Source: Muriicola sp. Z0-33
GTDB taxonomy: Bacteria; Bacteroidota; Bacteroidia; Flavobacteriales; Flavobacteriaceae
Direction of reading: 5' to 3'
Assembly: GCF_026126425.1 (NCBI RefSeq)
Contig: NZ_JAFMPW010000002.1
Location: 124,001 to 188,000 of the forward strand
DNA: 64,000 nucleotides
Shown here: piece by piece, positions 43,129 to 52,617 of the stretch
Layout: each line of letters opens with the position of its first letter
Numbering within the stretch: the first letter of the stretch is position 1
The notes under the pieces: generated by a model
Database searches by the model: none
The model's input: only the letters and a program-made list of their open reading frames with translations
What the model was told of the DNA's origin: nothing
Position numbers and translations under genes: made by a program

Positions 43129-43780
43129 TCGACTTGCCCATTTTAGTTAATAGTGCATTGGTCTGACTAAAATGTTTATTTCCAAACCAATACCCCCTAT
43201 TGGCACTTAAAGGAGATGGATGTCCAGAGCTCAGAATATGGTGCTTACCACTATCAATTAATTTGGCTTTCTTCTTAGCATACCCTCCCCAAAGCAGGAA
43301 TACCACCCCCTTTCTCTCCCTTGATATTTTCTGGATTACAGCATCGGTAAACCTTTCCCAACCCTTATTCTGATGACTTCCTGCCATATGTGCTCTTACT
43401 GTTAAAGTGGCATTTAGCAACAGTACGCCTTGCTCCGCCCAGCGATTAAGATTGCCGCTTTTTGGGTAAGGAACGCCAAGGTCTTTATTAATTTCTTTAA
43501 AAATATTTACCAGGGAGGGCGGATGAGTAATCCCTTCATTGACAGAGAAACACAGTCCGTTTGCCTGTCCCGGGCCATGATAAGGATCTTGCCCAATGAT
43601 TACTACTTTTGTATTTAGGAAATTACTGTGTTCAAAGGCTGCAAATATTTCCTTACCACCAGGATAGCAAGGGTAACGGGAATATTCATCTTTTACAAAT
43701 TGTATTAAATCAGAGAAATAGGGCTCCTCAAATTCCTGTTGCAGTTGCAATTTCCAACTCTCTTCTATAGCTACTCGCAT
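43115..43780 (-). CDS. ung: Uracil-DNA glycosylase
   Basis: 221 residues of family 1. The water-activating loop is GQDPYHGPGQANGLCFSV with Asp65. GVLLLNATLTVRAHMAGSH and VFLLWGGYAKKK follow, and the DNA-intercalation loop GHPSPLSANRGYWF carries the catalytic His. It removes uracil from DNA in base excision repair. Length is normal for the family. The gene is monocistronic. Its final codons overlap the end of the convergent binding-protein gene by 14 bases. Confidence 0.96.
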   Translation of the reverse strand: MRVAIEESWKLQLQQEFEEPYFSDLIQFVKDEYSRYPCYPGGKEIFAAFEHSNFLNTKVVIIGQDPYHGPGQANGLCFSVNEGITHPPSLVNIFKEINKDLGVPYPKSGNLNRWAEQGVLLLNATLTVRAHMAGSHQNKGWERFTDAVIQKISRERKGVVFLLWGGYAKKKAKLIDSGKHHILSSGHPSPLSANRGYWFGNKHFSQTNALLTKMGKSTIDW

Positions 43781-43852
43781 TTATTGGCTCATTAGCGCTT
43801 ATAAATTAAAAATAATAATATCTTTCCATACCATAAGCCTTTAAACCAACCT

Positions 43853-45358
43853 ATGTTTAAATCAAGGAAGTATAAATTCCCAACTGCACACACCATTCTT
43901 GTTATTCTTGCCGCATTTGTAGCACTCCTTACATGGTTGATACCTGCTGGCCAGTACGACCGGCTATCGTATGACGCTGAGAGCAATGTTTTTGTCAGAA
44001 CTAGCCAGGAGGTGGCAGAATCACTCCCGGCAACCCAGGAATCACTGGATGCCCTGCTGGTAAAAATCCCTCTAGATAAATTCCGGGAAGGGGCTATTTC
44101 TAAACCAATTAGTATTCCAAATACGTATAAGCCACTCAAAGCACAACCACAGGGGATATGGTCGCTAATACAATCTCCCCTAAAAGGAATTATCCAGGTC
44201 TCGGACATCATTCTATTGGTACTGATTATAGGCGGCCTAATTGCCATAGTGAATGCGACGGGCGCTTTTGAAGCCGGGATTGCATGGCTTTCCGTAAAGC
44301 TTAAGGGGAAGGAGTTTTTACTGATTGTAATAGTAACTTCCTTAGTAGCCCTGGGCGGCACTACCTTTGGCTTAGAGGAGGAGACCATAGCCTTCTACCC
44401 TATTTTAATCCCTATTTTCCTGGCTGCTAAGTACGATGCTATGGTAGCCATTGCATCAATCTATATTGGTTCATCGATAGGCACCCTGGCTTCCACAGTA
44501 AATCCGTTTAGCACTATTATTGCTTCGGACGCAGCTGGCATTAATTGGACAACAGGCCTTGAATCCAGGGTAATCATGTTGATTGTCGGATTAATTATTT
44601 GCATACTGTACATTATTCGTTATGCCCAGCGTGTAAAAAACAACCCTTCAAAGTCGCTCATATACCATCAAAAAGCAGAAATAGAAAAAATGTTTCAGGG
44701 GTCTCAAAACTCAAATGTCCCGGCACTTAGCTGGAGGTTACGTTTAGTTTTGCTGATTTTCACCCTTTGCTTTATAGTAATGGTTTATGGAGTCTCCCAG
44801 TTGGGATGGTGGTTTATGGAAATGACATCGGTGTTTCTGGCGGGAGCTTTAATCATAGGGTTGATCTCCAGGATTGGTGAAGAACAATTTGTGAATAAGT
44901 TCATTAAGGGAGCTAGTGATCTGTTAGGAGTGGCATTTATAATTGGAATTGCGAGAGGGGTAACCGTTTTGATGGAAGATGGTTTAGTTAGTGATACGCT
45001 GCTCTTTTATGCAAGTTCTGTGACAGACGGAATGCCAAAAGGACTCTTTATAAACGTCGTTTTGTTAATATACAGCGGTCTTACATTCTTTATTTCCTCT
45101 TCCTCCGGGATGGCTGTGCTTACTATGCCAATTATGTCTCCACTTGCAGATAGTGCGGGTATAGGCAGAGAAGTAATGGTGAATGCCTATCAGTATGGTG
45201 TGGGCTTGTTTAAGATCATTAATCCGACAGGAATCATTCTGGCGTCATTGGCCATTGTTAATGTGGGTTATGATAAATGGTTGAGATTTGCCCTCCCGCT
45301 TGTAGCCATTTTATGCCTGCTGGCCATGATTGGGCTGACCTTGGGGGTTTACCTTTAA
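43853..45358 (+). CDS. YfcC/DcuC-type carboxylate or peptide transporter
   Basis: 501 residues with about twelve membrane helices. AHTILVILAAFVALLTWLIP at the N-terminus, then a periplasmic loop of about 80 residues, then GGLIAIVNATGAFEAGI, TFGLEEETIAFYPILIPIFL, SIGTLASTVNPFSTIIASDA and FFISSSSGMAVLTMPIMSPL. These repeated helical hairpins mark the YfcC family of the C4-dicarboxylate (DcuC) superfamily. The substrate may be dicarboxylates, arginine/ornithine-like molecules or small peptides. It is an inner membrane protein and monocistronic. The next gene converges with only 2 bases between. Confidence 0.88.
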   Translation: MFKSRKYKFPTAHTILVILAAFVALLTWLIPAGQYDRLSYDAESNVFVRTSQEVAESLPATQESLDALLVKIPLDKFREGAISKPISIPNTYKPLKAQPQGIWSLIQSPLKGIIQVSDIILLVLIIGGLIAIVNATGAFEAGIAWLSVKLKGKEFLLIVIVTSLVALGGTTFGLEEETIAFYPILIPIFLAAKYDAMVAIASIYIGSSIGTLASTVNPFSTIIASDAAGINWTTGLESRVIMLIVGLIICILYIIRYAQRVKNNPSKSLIYHQKAEIEKMFQGSQNSNVPALSWRLRLVLLIFTLCFIVMVYGVSQLGWWFMEMTSVFLAGALIIGLISRIGEEQFVNKFIKGASDLLGVAFIIGIARGVTVLMEDGLVSDTLLFYASSVTDGMPKGLFINVVLLIYSGLTFFISSSSGMAVLTMPIMSPLADSAGIGREVMVNAYQYGVGLFKIINPTGIILASLAIVNVGYDKWLRFALPLVAILCLLAMIGLTLGVYL

Positions 45359-45360
45359 TT

Positions 45361-46428
45361 TTAAGGTCTGAGGATATCTATATAGGCCATCTGTTGCGCC
45401 AATAGCTCTTGCTGAGTAATTCTGTTTTCCAGCGCTTCAATATAGTGCTGCGTACTTTTACTTTTGGCATGTTCGTAGGATTTAGAGGCCCATTCCATTG
45501 CCTTGCTTAAGTCCCCTTTATATTCCTGATAAACAGCTAAGTTATAACAGGCTCTTGCTCTAATTTTTGAGCTTGAATGTGTTATGTCTTTTTTCCAGAG
45601 TTCGGTTGCCCCTTCGAAATCTTCTTTTTGCGCCAGGATATCGGCCTGTTCCAGGGACTCCGTTCCGTTAATATAATAGTCTCTGTAAATTACTTGCTTT
45701 GAGGGTTGCAGCCGGGATCCATAGGCGCTGCCAGTATCCATACTTTTGTCAAGAACAGCATCTTTCCTATCTGTAATTGCTCTAAGAGCCCTGATTGGGC
45801 TAATACCTTTGGCTGTTGAAGTTATCTGATCATTAAATGTAAATTCATCGATAACCTCTTTATGTTGGGGGTCGTAAATTCGCCATCCGTTTTCTATTAG
45901 CGTTTCAAGGGTGATCTCATGTGCCTTAACTTCTACATAATCGCGCATCAGGTCGCGCTGTTCCATTTTGGTCTTTTTTAAAGAAATCTTTGTATCGGTA
46001 TCATAAAAGGCAAGTGAAAATATAGCATCCACATCGTGCTTCCTGCACAATTCCTCTATGGTGGTCCATGACCTCTGATCAGGGATGGGATGGATACCCT
46101 TCATTACTTCAGGGACATTTTCTAGCAGTAGTATTTTTTCAAATCTACTGTCTTTCACCAACTCCTGAAATAGTCCGTTTAAAGCCGCGTCTGTTCCTTG
46201 TTTTACCAACTCCTGATCTTCCGAAGACAAAATCTGGTCAAGACGGTCTTTATATTCAGCTCTTTCTGATGCTATACTGCTATTAATAATTCCAATGCGC
46301 CTGATGTTGTGTGCAAGATCTACCGGTGCGGGTTCAACAGTATTAATGCTTAATTGATGTGTAGTACTGCAGGCAGTTAATACGGCGCATAACACAATTG
46401 ATATATATTTTAAAGCATGCTTAATCAT
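45361..46428 (-). CDS. DUF6340-family lipoprotein with C-terminal TPR-like repeats
   Basis: 355 residues with a lipoprotein signal ending at Cys20 (VLTAC). The N-terminal domain has IRRIGIINSSIASERAEYKD, LENVPEVMKGIHPIPDQRSW and IFSLAFYDTD, a beta-alpha fold seen in DUF6340. The last about 100 residues are helical repeats (QADILAQKEDFEGATELWKK, ACYNLAVYQEYKGDLSKAME), probably TPRs. Such proteins are outer-membrane lipoproteins of unknown role in Bacteroidota. It is monocistronic and converges on the YfcC gene. Confidence 0.75.
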   Translation of the reverse strand: MIKHALKYISIVLCAVLTACSTTHQLSINTVEPAPVDLAHNIRRIGIINSSIASERAEYKDRLDQILSSEDQELVKQGTDAALNGLFQELVKDSRFEKILLLENVPEVMKGIHPIPDQRSWTTIEELCRKHDVDAIFSLAFYDTDTKISLKKTKMEQRDLMRDYVEVKAHEITLETLIENGWRIYDPQHKEVIDEFTFNDQITSTAKGISPIRALRAITDRKDAVLDKSMDTGSAYGSRLQPSKQVIYRDYYINGTESLEQADILAQKEDFEGATELWKKDITHSSSKIRARACYNLAVYQEYKGDLSKAMEWASKSYEHAKSKSTQHYIEALENRITQQELLAQQMAYIDILRP

Positions 46429-46593
46429 GGTAATAATGTCTTTAGAGGGTTATAAATGACCCCAAACACAATCTATTAACAGCATTTACCCCTATATTAT
46501 TGCCTTAATAGTATAGAGAGAGACACGGTATTTACAGTGGTTAAGAATTAAATGTGATGCCAATAGATGTCTGGGAGCAACTAATAATATCTG

Positions 46594-46625
46594 GTTTTAC
46601 TTCTGCCGTCTAATCCATACCTTTG
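46594..46625 (+). promoter_or_regulatory. Probable promoter of the MutS2-like gene
   Basis: TACCTTTG at 46618-46625 matches the -7 consensus TAnnTTTG. A weaker TTTTA-type -33 lies near 46594 with about 20 bases between. The ATG is 18 bases after the -7 box. Confidence 0.45.
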
Positions 46626-46643
46626 CCAATCTAAAGTGGAAAA

Positions 46644-48818
46644 ATGGCTGCTATACTCACCAAAACCTTACAGGACCTGGAATTGCCATTAGTTTTGGAA
46701 CAGGTTACCGAGCGTTCGCATAACGATCTGGGAAAGGCTGCTATTATGGCGATCAGGCCTTCCACAGACAGGCAGACAATCCTAACTCAGTTAGGGCAAA
46801 CCTCTGAGTACATTGCTTCGTTCAGCAATGAGAATCGCATCCCGAATCACAGTTTCGACCCCATATCATCTGAATTGAAATTGCTGAAGATAGAAAATAC
46901 CACACTCGAATTAGGGGGCTTTAGGCGTATTGGGGCCATTTGTATCACGGTAAATACTCACAAAAAATTCTTTAAAAAATTTAAAGAATATTACCCCCTC
47001 CTTCTGGAGTTATCGGAGGAAGTTGAAAATAATACTGAAATTCCTGAGCTAATCAATTCCGTAATTGATCGCTTTGGCGAAATAAAAGACGATGCCTCGG
47101 TTACTTTGAAAAACATCAGGCAGGAGATCAATAGTGTCAAGGCAAAAATCAACCAAAGCTTTGGTGCTGCTTTAAATACGTATAAGGCTTCTGAATTTTT
47201 AGATGAAATCAGGGAGTCTGTAGTCGATAACAGAAGGGTATTGGCTGTAAAGGCGATGTATCGCAAGAAAGTGAAAGGCACAGTGATGGGCAGTAGTAAG
47301 ACCGGAAGTATCATATATATTGAGCCCGAGGCCTCGCTTAGACATAGTAGAGCCCTGAATAATTTGGAATTTGATGAGAAGGAGGAAATTCAGCGCATTC
47401 TCAATGAACTTACCGCCGTAATCAGGCCATATGCTTCTCTATTATCCGATTATCAGGATTATCTGATACATATAGATATTACTGCCGCCAAGGCCAGTTA
47501 TGCCAGAGACATAAATGCAATTATGCCAGAGATTAATGAGGAAAACAGGCTTTATTTAAAAGAGGCCTATCACCCATTATTATACATAGCTAACATAAGC
47601 AATAAGGAAAAGACCTGGCCCCAGACCATTGAACTTCATCCTGAGAACAGAATTATTGTGATATCAGGGCCTAATGCCGGCGGGAAAAGCATCACATTAA
47701 AGACCATAGGATTACTTCAAGTAATGCTTCAATCAGGGCTTCTAATTCCTGTTCATGAAAGAAGTTCGGTCTGTTTATTTGATACTATTCTTACGGATAT
47801 TGGAGATAACCAATCCATTGAAAACCATTTAAGCACTTATAGCTATCGGTTAAAAAATATGAGGGGTTTTCTAAAGAAGTGTAATAAAGATACTTTGTTT
47901 CTGATTGATGAATTTGGTACTGGAAGTGATCCTGAATTAGGAGGAGCCCTGGCCGAGAGTTTTCTAGAGGTGTTTTATGAACGAGGCGCATATGGCGTCA
48001 TTACCACGCACTACGCCAACTTAAAAGCCCTGGCAGATGAATTGCCACATACCACAAATGCCAATATGCTTTTTGATGCCAAAACACTTGAACCTACATT
48101 TCAATTGGAGCTGGGGCAACCGGGAAGCTCATTTACATTTGAGGTGGCACAAAAAAATGGCATCCCTTACCATTTAATAAACAAAGCAAAGAAGAAAGTG
48201 GCCAGAGGAAAATTGCGTTTTGATGCCACTATAGCCAAGTTGCAAAAAGAGCGCTCCAAGATGGCTAAAACAGGCTCCAGACTGGAACTTGAAGAGTCTA
48301 AAGCCAGAAGTGAAGCGGATAAACTAGAAAAACTAAATGCCAAGATTAAAACCAAGCTCGAAAATTATCAGGAGCTGTATGATCATGACCAGCGGATGAT
48401 TCATTTGGGAAATAAAGTAAATAAGGCTGCAGAGAAATACTTTCTTGATAAGAAGAAACGGCCTCTGGTTTCGGAATTACTGCGAATAGTTGAGACAGAG
48501 AATAGTAAACGAAAGAAAAAGACTGCTGCAGAAGCCAAGGAAGCCCGTATAAAAAAAGCTGAAGTTACCCAGGAGGTACAGCAAAAGGTAAAAGTAATCA
48601 GGCAAAAGAAGAAAGTTGCGAAAAAGAAAGTCCAAATCAAAGAAAGGAACGCGCCTCGACCAGTTTTAAAAGTTGGAGACCGGGTTAGGATGACAGACGG
48701 CAAAGCTGTGGGAAGTATAGATAGTCTTGAAAAGAATAAGGCTGTAGTGAATTACGGGATATTTACCACCAATGTCAGTGTAGATCAGTTGGAGTTGGTG
48801 GAAACGGCAAAAAAATAG
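46644..48818 (+). CDS. MutS2-like DNA mismatch/recombination ATPase lacking an Smr domain
   Basis: 724 residues. The clamp and lever helices (about 1-320) precede the ABC-type ATPase: Walker A GPNAGGKSITLKT at 342-354, Walker B LFLIDEFGTGSDPELGGALA near 420, and THYANLKALADELPHT. A coiled coil rich in Lys/Glu follows (about 520-620), then a KOW-like VLKVGDRVRMTDGKAVGSID. Typical MutS2 continues with a C-terminal Smr nuclease domain of about 80 residues, but this one stops after the KOW-like part (KAVVNYGIFTTNVSVDQLEL). Bacteroidota often have this shorter form. It may bind branched DNA or stalled ribosomes as MutS2 does. It has its own promoter and is monocistronic. Confidence 0.9.
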   Translation: MAAILTKTLQDLELPLVLEQVTERSHNDLGKAAIMAIRPSTDRQTILTQLGQTSEYIASFSNENRIPNHSFDPISSELKLLKIENTTLELGGFRRIGAICITVNTHKKFFKKFKEYYPLLLELSEEVENNTEIPELINSVIDRFGEIKDDASVTLKNIRQEINSVKAKINQSFGAALNTYKASEFLDEIRESVVDNRRVLAVKAMYRKKVKGTVMGSSKTGSIIYIEPEASLRHSRALNNLEFDEKEEIQRILNELTAVIRPYASLLSDYQDYLIHIDITAAKASYARDINAIMPEINEENRLYLKEAYHPLLYIANISNKEKTWPQTIELHPENRIIVISGPNAGGKSITLKTIGLLQVMLQSGLLIPVHERSSVCLFDTILTDIGDNQSIENHLSTYSYRLKNMRGFLKKCNKDTLFLIDEFGTGSDPELGGALAESFLEVFYERGAYGVITTHYANLKALADELPHTTNANMLFDAKTLEPTFQLELGQPGSSFTFEVAQKNGIPYHLINKAKKKVARGKLRFDATIAKLQKERSKMAKTGSRLELEESKARSEADKLEKLNAKIKTKLENYQELYDHDQRMIHLGNKVNKAAEKYFLDKKKRPLVSELLRIVETENSKRKKKTAAEAKEARIKKAEVTQEVQQKVKVIRQKKKVAKKKVQIKERNAPRPVLKVGDRVRMTDGKAVGSIDSLEKNKAVVNYGIFTTNVSVDQLELVETAKK

Positions 48819-49016
48819 CTCGGAAACCTCTTCTACTTTGTGGGGGTATACTACCCTCCTCCCCGATTATAATTTAACCATCCTCCCTGCAAAAACAATT
48901 CAGGACCATCAATTAGTTCAAAATAACAGCCGGCATCAGATTATAGAACCCAAACTGAGCGGCCGACTGTAATTTGAAAGGTCAAATTTAATGGTATAAA
49001 ATTTGGGCTAAAGCAG

Positions 49017-49394
49017 TTATTGCTTGCTTCCCGTCCATGTACCATCTTGATCTCTGCGTTCATCTATCCAGGTGCCTGTTGCTTCATTATCTTCCCTTAA
49101 TTGCCCTACAAACGAACGGTCCTCTGAGTTTCCCAGTGTAGCGGATAACGCACCATTATCGCTGACTTCACCTTTGATATCAGCCGAATCGGAAGTATAA
49201 GAGGAGGTGGCCGTTCCAGTTACCTTCCCGGTGCTACTTACATTGACAGTCCAAACACCTCTATCATCTCCGGTATAAGTACCAATCCAACTTCCGGTTA
49301 AATTGGAATTGATCTTCTCGCCTTCTTCATCTTTTGTACAGGCGATGCTGATTAGCATTAAAACTAGTGCTGGTAAAAAAAATAGTTTTTTCAT
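49017..49394 (-). CDS. Small lipoprotein with lipocalin-like barrel
   Basis: 125 residues with a lipoprotein signal ending at ISIACT. The mature part reads LTGSWIGTYTGDDRGVWTVN (GxW motif) and repeated Gly-rich strands (TGKVTGTATSSYTSD, DNGALSATLGNSED, ATGTWIDERRDQDGTWTGS), a small beta-barrel or roll. It lies 30 bases downstream of the large appendage-like protein on the same strand, so it is probably the last gene of the surface-protein locus. The function is unknown. Confidence 0.75.
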   Translation of the reverse strand: MKKLFFLPALVLMLISIACTKDEEGEKINSNLTGSWIGTYTGDDRGVWTVNVSSTGKVTGTATSSYTSDSADIKGEVSDNGALSATLGNSEDRSFVGQLREDNEATGTWIDERRDQDGTWTGSKQ

Positions 49395-49424
49395 TGTTAT
49401 TTGTTTTTAAAATTGGTATTTGCT

Positions 49425-51350
49425 TTAGTTGATTCTTTTAGAAAGGTTTTCAATATTCTTTTGTGCGCGGGCATACGCTTTTCTGGCTTTGGTGATATTT
49501 TCCTCTGTGGGCTTACTAAGCACTTCCGTCAAATAGGGTAAATCCGAAAATTTAAAAAGACTGTTACCCAAGTCGTGCTCTTTCATAAGGATGTTTACCT
49601 GATGTATCGCTTCTTGAACAGTGGCGTCCTCTTTTAAACCGTACTTAGCTGTTATTAAATGTTTCATGGCAGGTGCCTTTGTTGTGCCCATATCATTGGA
49701 AACGGTGACTCCATCAACATCAAAAAAAGTAGGTCTATAATTCGGGTTTACTTGTGCCAATGCTATCTGCATTTGATTCATTGTCACCTGCATTGCCAGC
49801 ACTTGGCGCGTTAGGTCATTACAATTTATACCTACTGCGGTATTAATGTAGCTGAACAATTCATTGCCATGGTATTCATTCCATGAAACTCCAATAATGC
49901 GTTGGTAATCATTAACCTTCATATTATGGGGGGAAACCGCAATGGCCAATCCGTCACCGTTACCTGAGGGCAAAATGTAATCGCCTTTGTTTACCTCGCC
50001 AATAACTTTGACGGGCACTTGTCCCAGAAATGCAATTTGCTTGTAGTTTTTCTTCTTTTCCTCTGTGGGCATGGCCCCAGAAACAATGGGGTTTTTAGAA
50101 ACCACCATAAAGTGGTCTGCTTCCGTAAAACTTTTGGAAATTACACCTGCTTTGACACCAACCACATCTCCAAAAGTGAACTTTTCGCTGGAATCATATT
50201 TCTTTAGCCATTCGGCATAATCGGCTCCTCCGGATTCAAAGGCAACTCCTTTGTTTAATTCATTATACCCCAAATAAAGGGCCAATTGGGTTCCTTGAAT
50301 AAAAACATCATATAGGGACCATACAAAATCATCACAGTCGGCATCAACTCCCGGCACCCAAGTACCAAAACAAGCACTATTCCATAGCAACTGAAATGTA
50401 GAATTTACAATATCAGTGGCCTGTATTAAAAAATTCAAAGAGTAATCATTATTGAAATAGGTGTCTAGAGCATCCGGAAAATCGGTTGGGTAATCATTTC
50501 TGTCGACATCTTCTTCGTCATCACCTTCTTCGGGCTCATCGTCTTCCGTAGGTTCAAAACCTAAAAGAATGGCGCTAATTGAAGCGAAATCAAACGCTGC
50601 CTGATTGGGAATAAAACCTTCTATTCTGCCAATTGGTTCGTCATTGGCATTCCAAAACGACATAAAGTTGTCTTTTCTGCCTGGAGTATTCTCATTTAAT
50701 TGAATAGCCATGCCATGCGAACTTCCTTGAAGTAACAAAGGATATGCGCCAATATTCGCCTGATTGGTGTCTGGCATTGTAGCGTCGATCATGACACGAT
50801 CAAAAAAATTTGCCCTGGCATTAGCGGTAAATTCTTGATTTACCGTTACGTCGCCACTAAATTGAGATCTACTACCATTGTTAACATAAAACTCATTGTT
50901 CAGATTGGTTATACCATCTGCAATTAATTCTCGATGGCGAACATAGGGTACATAGGTCAACGGTTGACTACTAAATGTGGTAAAATTGGAACCTGCATCC
51001 AAGTCGATATCCACGTTCAAGGTTTTGGGACCATCCCAATTGATTTGACCAAAATTCACCAGGCTCTGCCCCGTTGTTTGGCCTTGCCCAACAGTAAGGT
51101 TGATGGTACCATAGGCATCAGTTTGCGTTCCCTGTGTTTCTTGATATTCAACGGTCCCTGAAAAATCCAATATTGTGAACCTAATGGTCAACTCTTGATT
51201 GGGAATATTGTTTGAAGGAACATCAATGCCTGGTATTTCATTCGGATTGTTATCTACCAAAACGGCTTGGTAGGTAATACCCTCTACTTGGGCCGTTGCC
51301 CAAAGCGGAACAAGGAACAATAGCCATATTAAATGGTAATTCTTTTTCAT
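49425..51350 (-). CDS. Large secreted protein with phage-appendage (peptidase G2-like) C-terminal region
   Basis: 641 residues from the ATG at 51348-51350 (MKKNYHLIWLLFLVPLWATA, a signal peptide). A Met 21 bases upstream overlaps the previous gene. The N-terminal half is beta-rich (GITYQAVLVDNNPNEIPG, as in many flavobacterial surface proteins), with an acidic loop EEGDDEEDVDRND. The C-terminal region AEWLKKYDSSEKFTFGDVVG, FMVVSKNPIVSGAMPT and VPVKVIGEVNKGDYILPSGN resembles the G2 self-cleaving domain of phage tail appendage pre-shafts, where GDVVG and the ISKNP/VSG motifs recur. A coiled tail follows (VLAMQVTMNQMQIALAQ). It may form a surface fibre. Confidence 0.72.
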   Translation of the reverse strand: MKKNYHLIWLLFLVPLWATAQVEGITYQAVLVDNNPNEIPGIDVPSNNIPNQELTIRFTILDFSGTVEYQETQGTQTDAYGTINLTVGQGQTTGQSLVNFGQINWDGPKTLNVDIDLDAGSNFTTFSSQPLTYVPYVRHRELIADGITNLNNEFYVNNGSRSQFSGDVTVNQEFTANARANFFDRVMIDATMPDTNQANIGAYPLLLQGSSHGMAIQLNENTPGRKDNFMSFWNANDEPIGRIEGFIPNQAAFDFASISAILLGFEPTEDDEPEEGDDEEDVDRNDYPTDFPDALDTYFNNDYSLNFLIQATDIVNSTFQLLWNSACFGTWVPGVDADCDDFVWSLYDVFIQGTQLALYLGYNELNKGVAFESGGADYAEWLKKYDSSEKFTFGDVVGVKAGVISKSFTEADHFMVVSKNPIVSGAMPTEEKKKNYKQIAFLGQVPVKVIGEVNKGDYILPSGNGDGLAIAVSPHNMKVNDYQRIIGVSWNEYHGNELFSYINTAVGINCNDLTRQVLAMQVTMNQMQIALAQVNPNYRPTFFDVDGVTVSNDMGTTKAPAMKHLITAKYGLKEDATVQEAIHQVNILMKEHDLGNSLFKFSDLPYLTEVLSKPTEENITKARKAYARAQKNIENLSKRIN

Positions 51351-51351
51351 T

Positions 51352-52008
51352 TTAAAATGATTTAAAGGCACAATTGCAGCCTGGTAGCTGAATTACTATA
51401 CCAAGACCAATATTGTGCATGTTCATATTTAGATTTTCATCATCTTCGGGATTTGAATCCACCAAAGAAAAACTCCGGCCAAAATTGTAGTTAAAATAAA
51501 TTGCTGCTTTGTTTGAAATGGGGTACTGCAAGCCTACACCCAATCCTGGCACCAATAAAAAATTGTCGAATTCATCTTCGCCCGATAAATCAAACACTTG
51601 ATTGTTTAAGGTTTGGGTTCCTCTTACCAAATATTCCAATGAGACCTTGGGCCTGACATAGAATTGAAAGGCCTTAGACCTGGCAAAATAGTAAGTCAGT
51701 CCAGTTTGGATACCTGCATAGCTTACATCCCAATTAAAGTAATTGTCGAGCAATGCATCACTCGCCACCGCGCCATAGGTGTTGAATACGGCTCCCAAGC
51801 CTATGGTCGTCCTATCTCCAGGCAATTGAAATTGATAACCAACATTGATATAGGAACCTATCTTAGACTGAAGGTTTTCTAGAGTCCCACCTGCAGAATT
51901 TTCATAGTCAAAGCTAGAAATCGTCTGTCCCCACTCTGCATAAAGCAACTGGGAAGTAACCGACTTTGAAAGAAAAAAGAGGAAAATAAATAATGCTAAA
52001 CGTCTCAT
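51352..52008 (-). CDS. Outer-membrane beta-barrel protein
   Basis: 218 residues with a signal peptide (MRRLALFIFLFFLSKSVTSQ). Alternating strands such as YINVGYQFQLPGDRTTIGLG, YAGIQTGLTYYFARSKAFQF, LVPGLGVGLQYPISNKAAIY and a C-terminal MHNIGLGIVIQL support an eight-stranded barrel like the porin/OmpW-like families of Bacteroidota. It starts by a 4-base ATGA overlap with the T9SS protein upstream and ends next to the appendage-like gene, so all three are co-transcribed. Confidence 0.82.
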   Translation of the reverse strand: MRRLALFIFLFFLSKSVTSQLLYAEWGQTISSFDYENSAGGTLENLQSKIGSYINVGYQFQLPGDRTTIGLGAVFNTYGAVASDALLDNYFNWDVSYAGIQTGLTYYFARSKAFQFYVRPKVSLEYLVRGTQTLNNQVFDLSGEDEFDNFLLVPGLGVGLQYPISNKAAIYFNYNFGRSFSLVDSNPEDDENLNMNMHNIGLGIVIQLPGCNCAFKSF

Positions 52009-52493
52009 CGTTTAAGCAATTGCTTCACCACCTTACGCCCTTCCGAACTGAGACGAAGAAAATAAGCGCCCTGAGAAAGACCTGCTAATGGTATTACCAG
52101 TTGTGGTTTGGCCTCATATGTTGCTGATTGCACCAATCGACCGCTCATATCAAACAGCTCTGTAGATATTTCCTCTTCAAGACCTTGTTCGAAAGCAACC
52201 ACAACACCACTGGTAAATGGATTGGGATAAACCAAAACCTCTAAACTGTTGGGGTCGCCCCCAACTAAAATAGTCGGTAATGGTTGTATATAGCCTTGCC
52301 GTAATTCATTATTTTCTGCGGTGAAGGTGCCAATAACACTATGTTGACCAACACTTTGCTGTATAAAAAAATTACCGGCTACTGACTCAACCAGTTGACT
52401 GCTGCCTGCAGAAGCCAACATCTGTCGTTTTAATTCCTGCGAATAGGTCGTTAGAACATAAAACATGGAAAGCACGAGTACAATTGTTTTCAT
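52005..52493 (-). CDS. Protein with T9SS type A sorting domain
   Basis: 162 residues with a signal peptide (MKTIVLVLSMFYVLTTYSQ). After a short N-terminal domain (GSSQLVESVAGNFFIQQSVG) the last about 80 residues are a Por secretion C-terminal domain: VLVYPNPFTSGVVVAF, ELFDMSGRLVQSAT, IPLAGLSQGAYFLRLSSEGR and VVKQLLKR. This domain directs export through the type IX secretion system and attachment to the surface. It is the first gene of the overlapping set with the beta-barrel and appendage-like proteins. Confidence 0.9.
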   Translation of the reverse strand: MKTIVLVLSMFYVLTTYSQELKRQMLASAGSSQLVESVAGNFFIQQSVGQHSVIGTFTAENNELRQGYIQPLPTILVGGDPNSLEVLVYPNPFTSGVVVAFEQGLEEEISTELFDMSGRLVQSATYEAKPQLVIPLAGLSQGAYFLRLSSEGRKVVKQLLKR

Positions 52494-52617
52494 CTGATTT
52501 ACTTTAATGATTATAAAATGGAAGTATGCAGTGGGTATATAGCAATGCGATGTTGAAAAGCGACCAATGCCAAGTTGTTGAATCTACAACTTTAGGCACC
52601 AGCCGCTAATACAACCA

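Noticed and set aside
43792-44388. 198-residue minus-strand frame across the YfcC gene
   Set aside because: It lies opposite a clear transporter gene, is Ser/Thr/Arg-rich as antisense frames are, and has no domain.
48819-49016. RNA gene or structured element after the MutS2-like gene
   Set aside because: A small GGGTA/TACCC inverted repeat is visible, but there is no T tail and no tRNA or known ncRNA fold.
49425-51350. Prophage tail region
   Set aside because: The phage-like C-terminal region stands alone, and the neighbouring genes are lipoproteins, a T9SS protein and a barrel with no phage structural genes.
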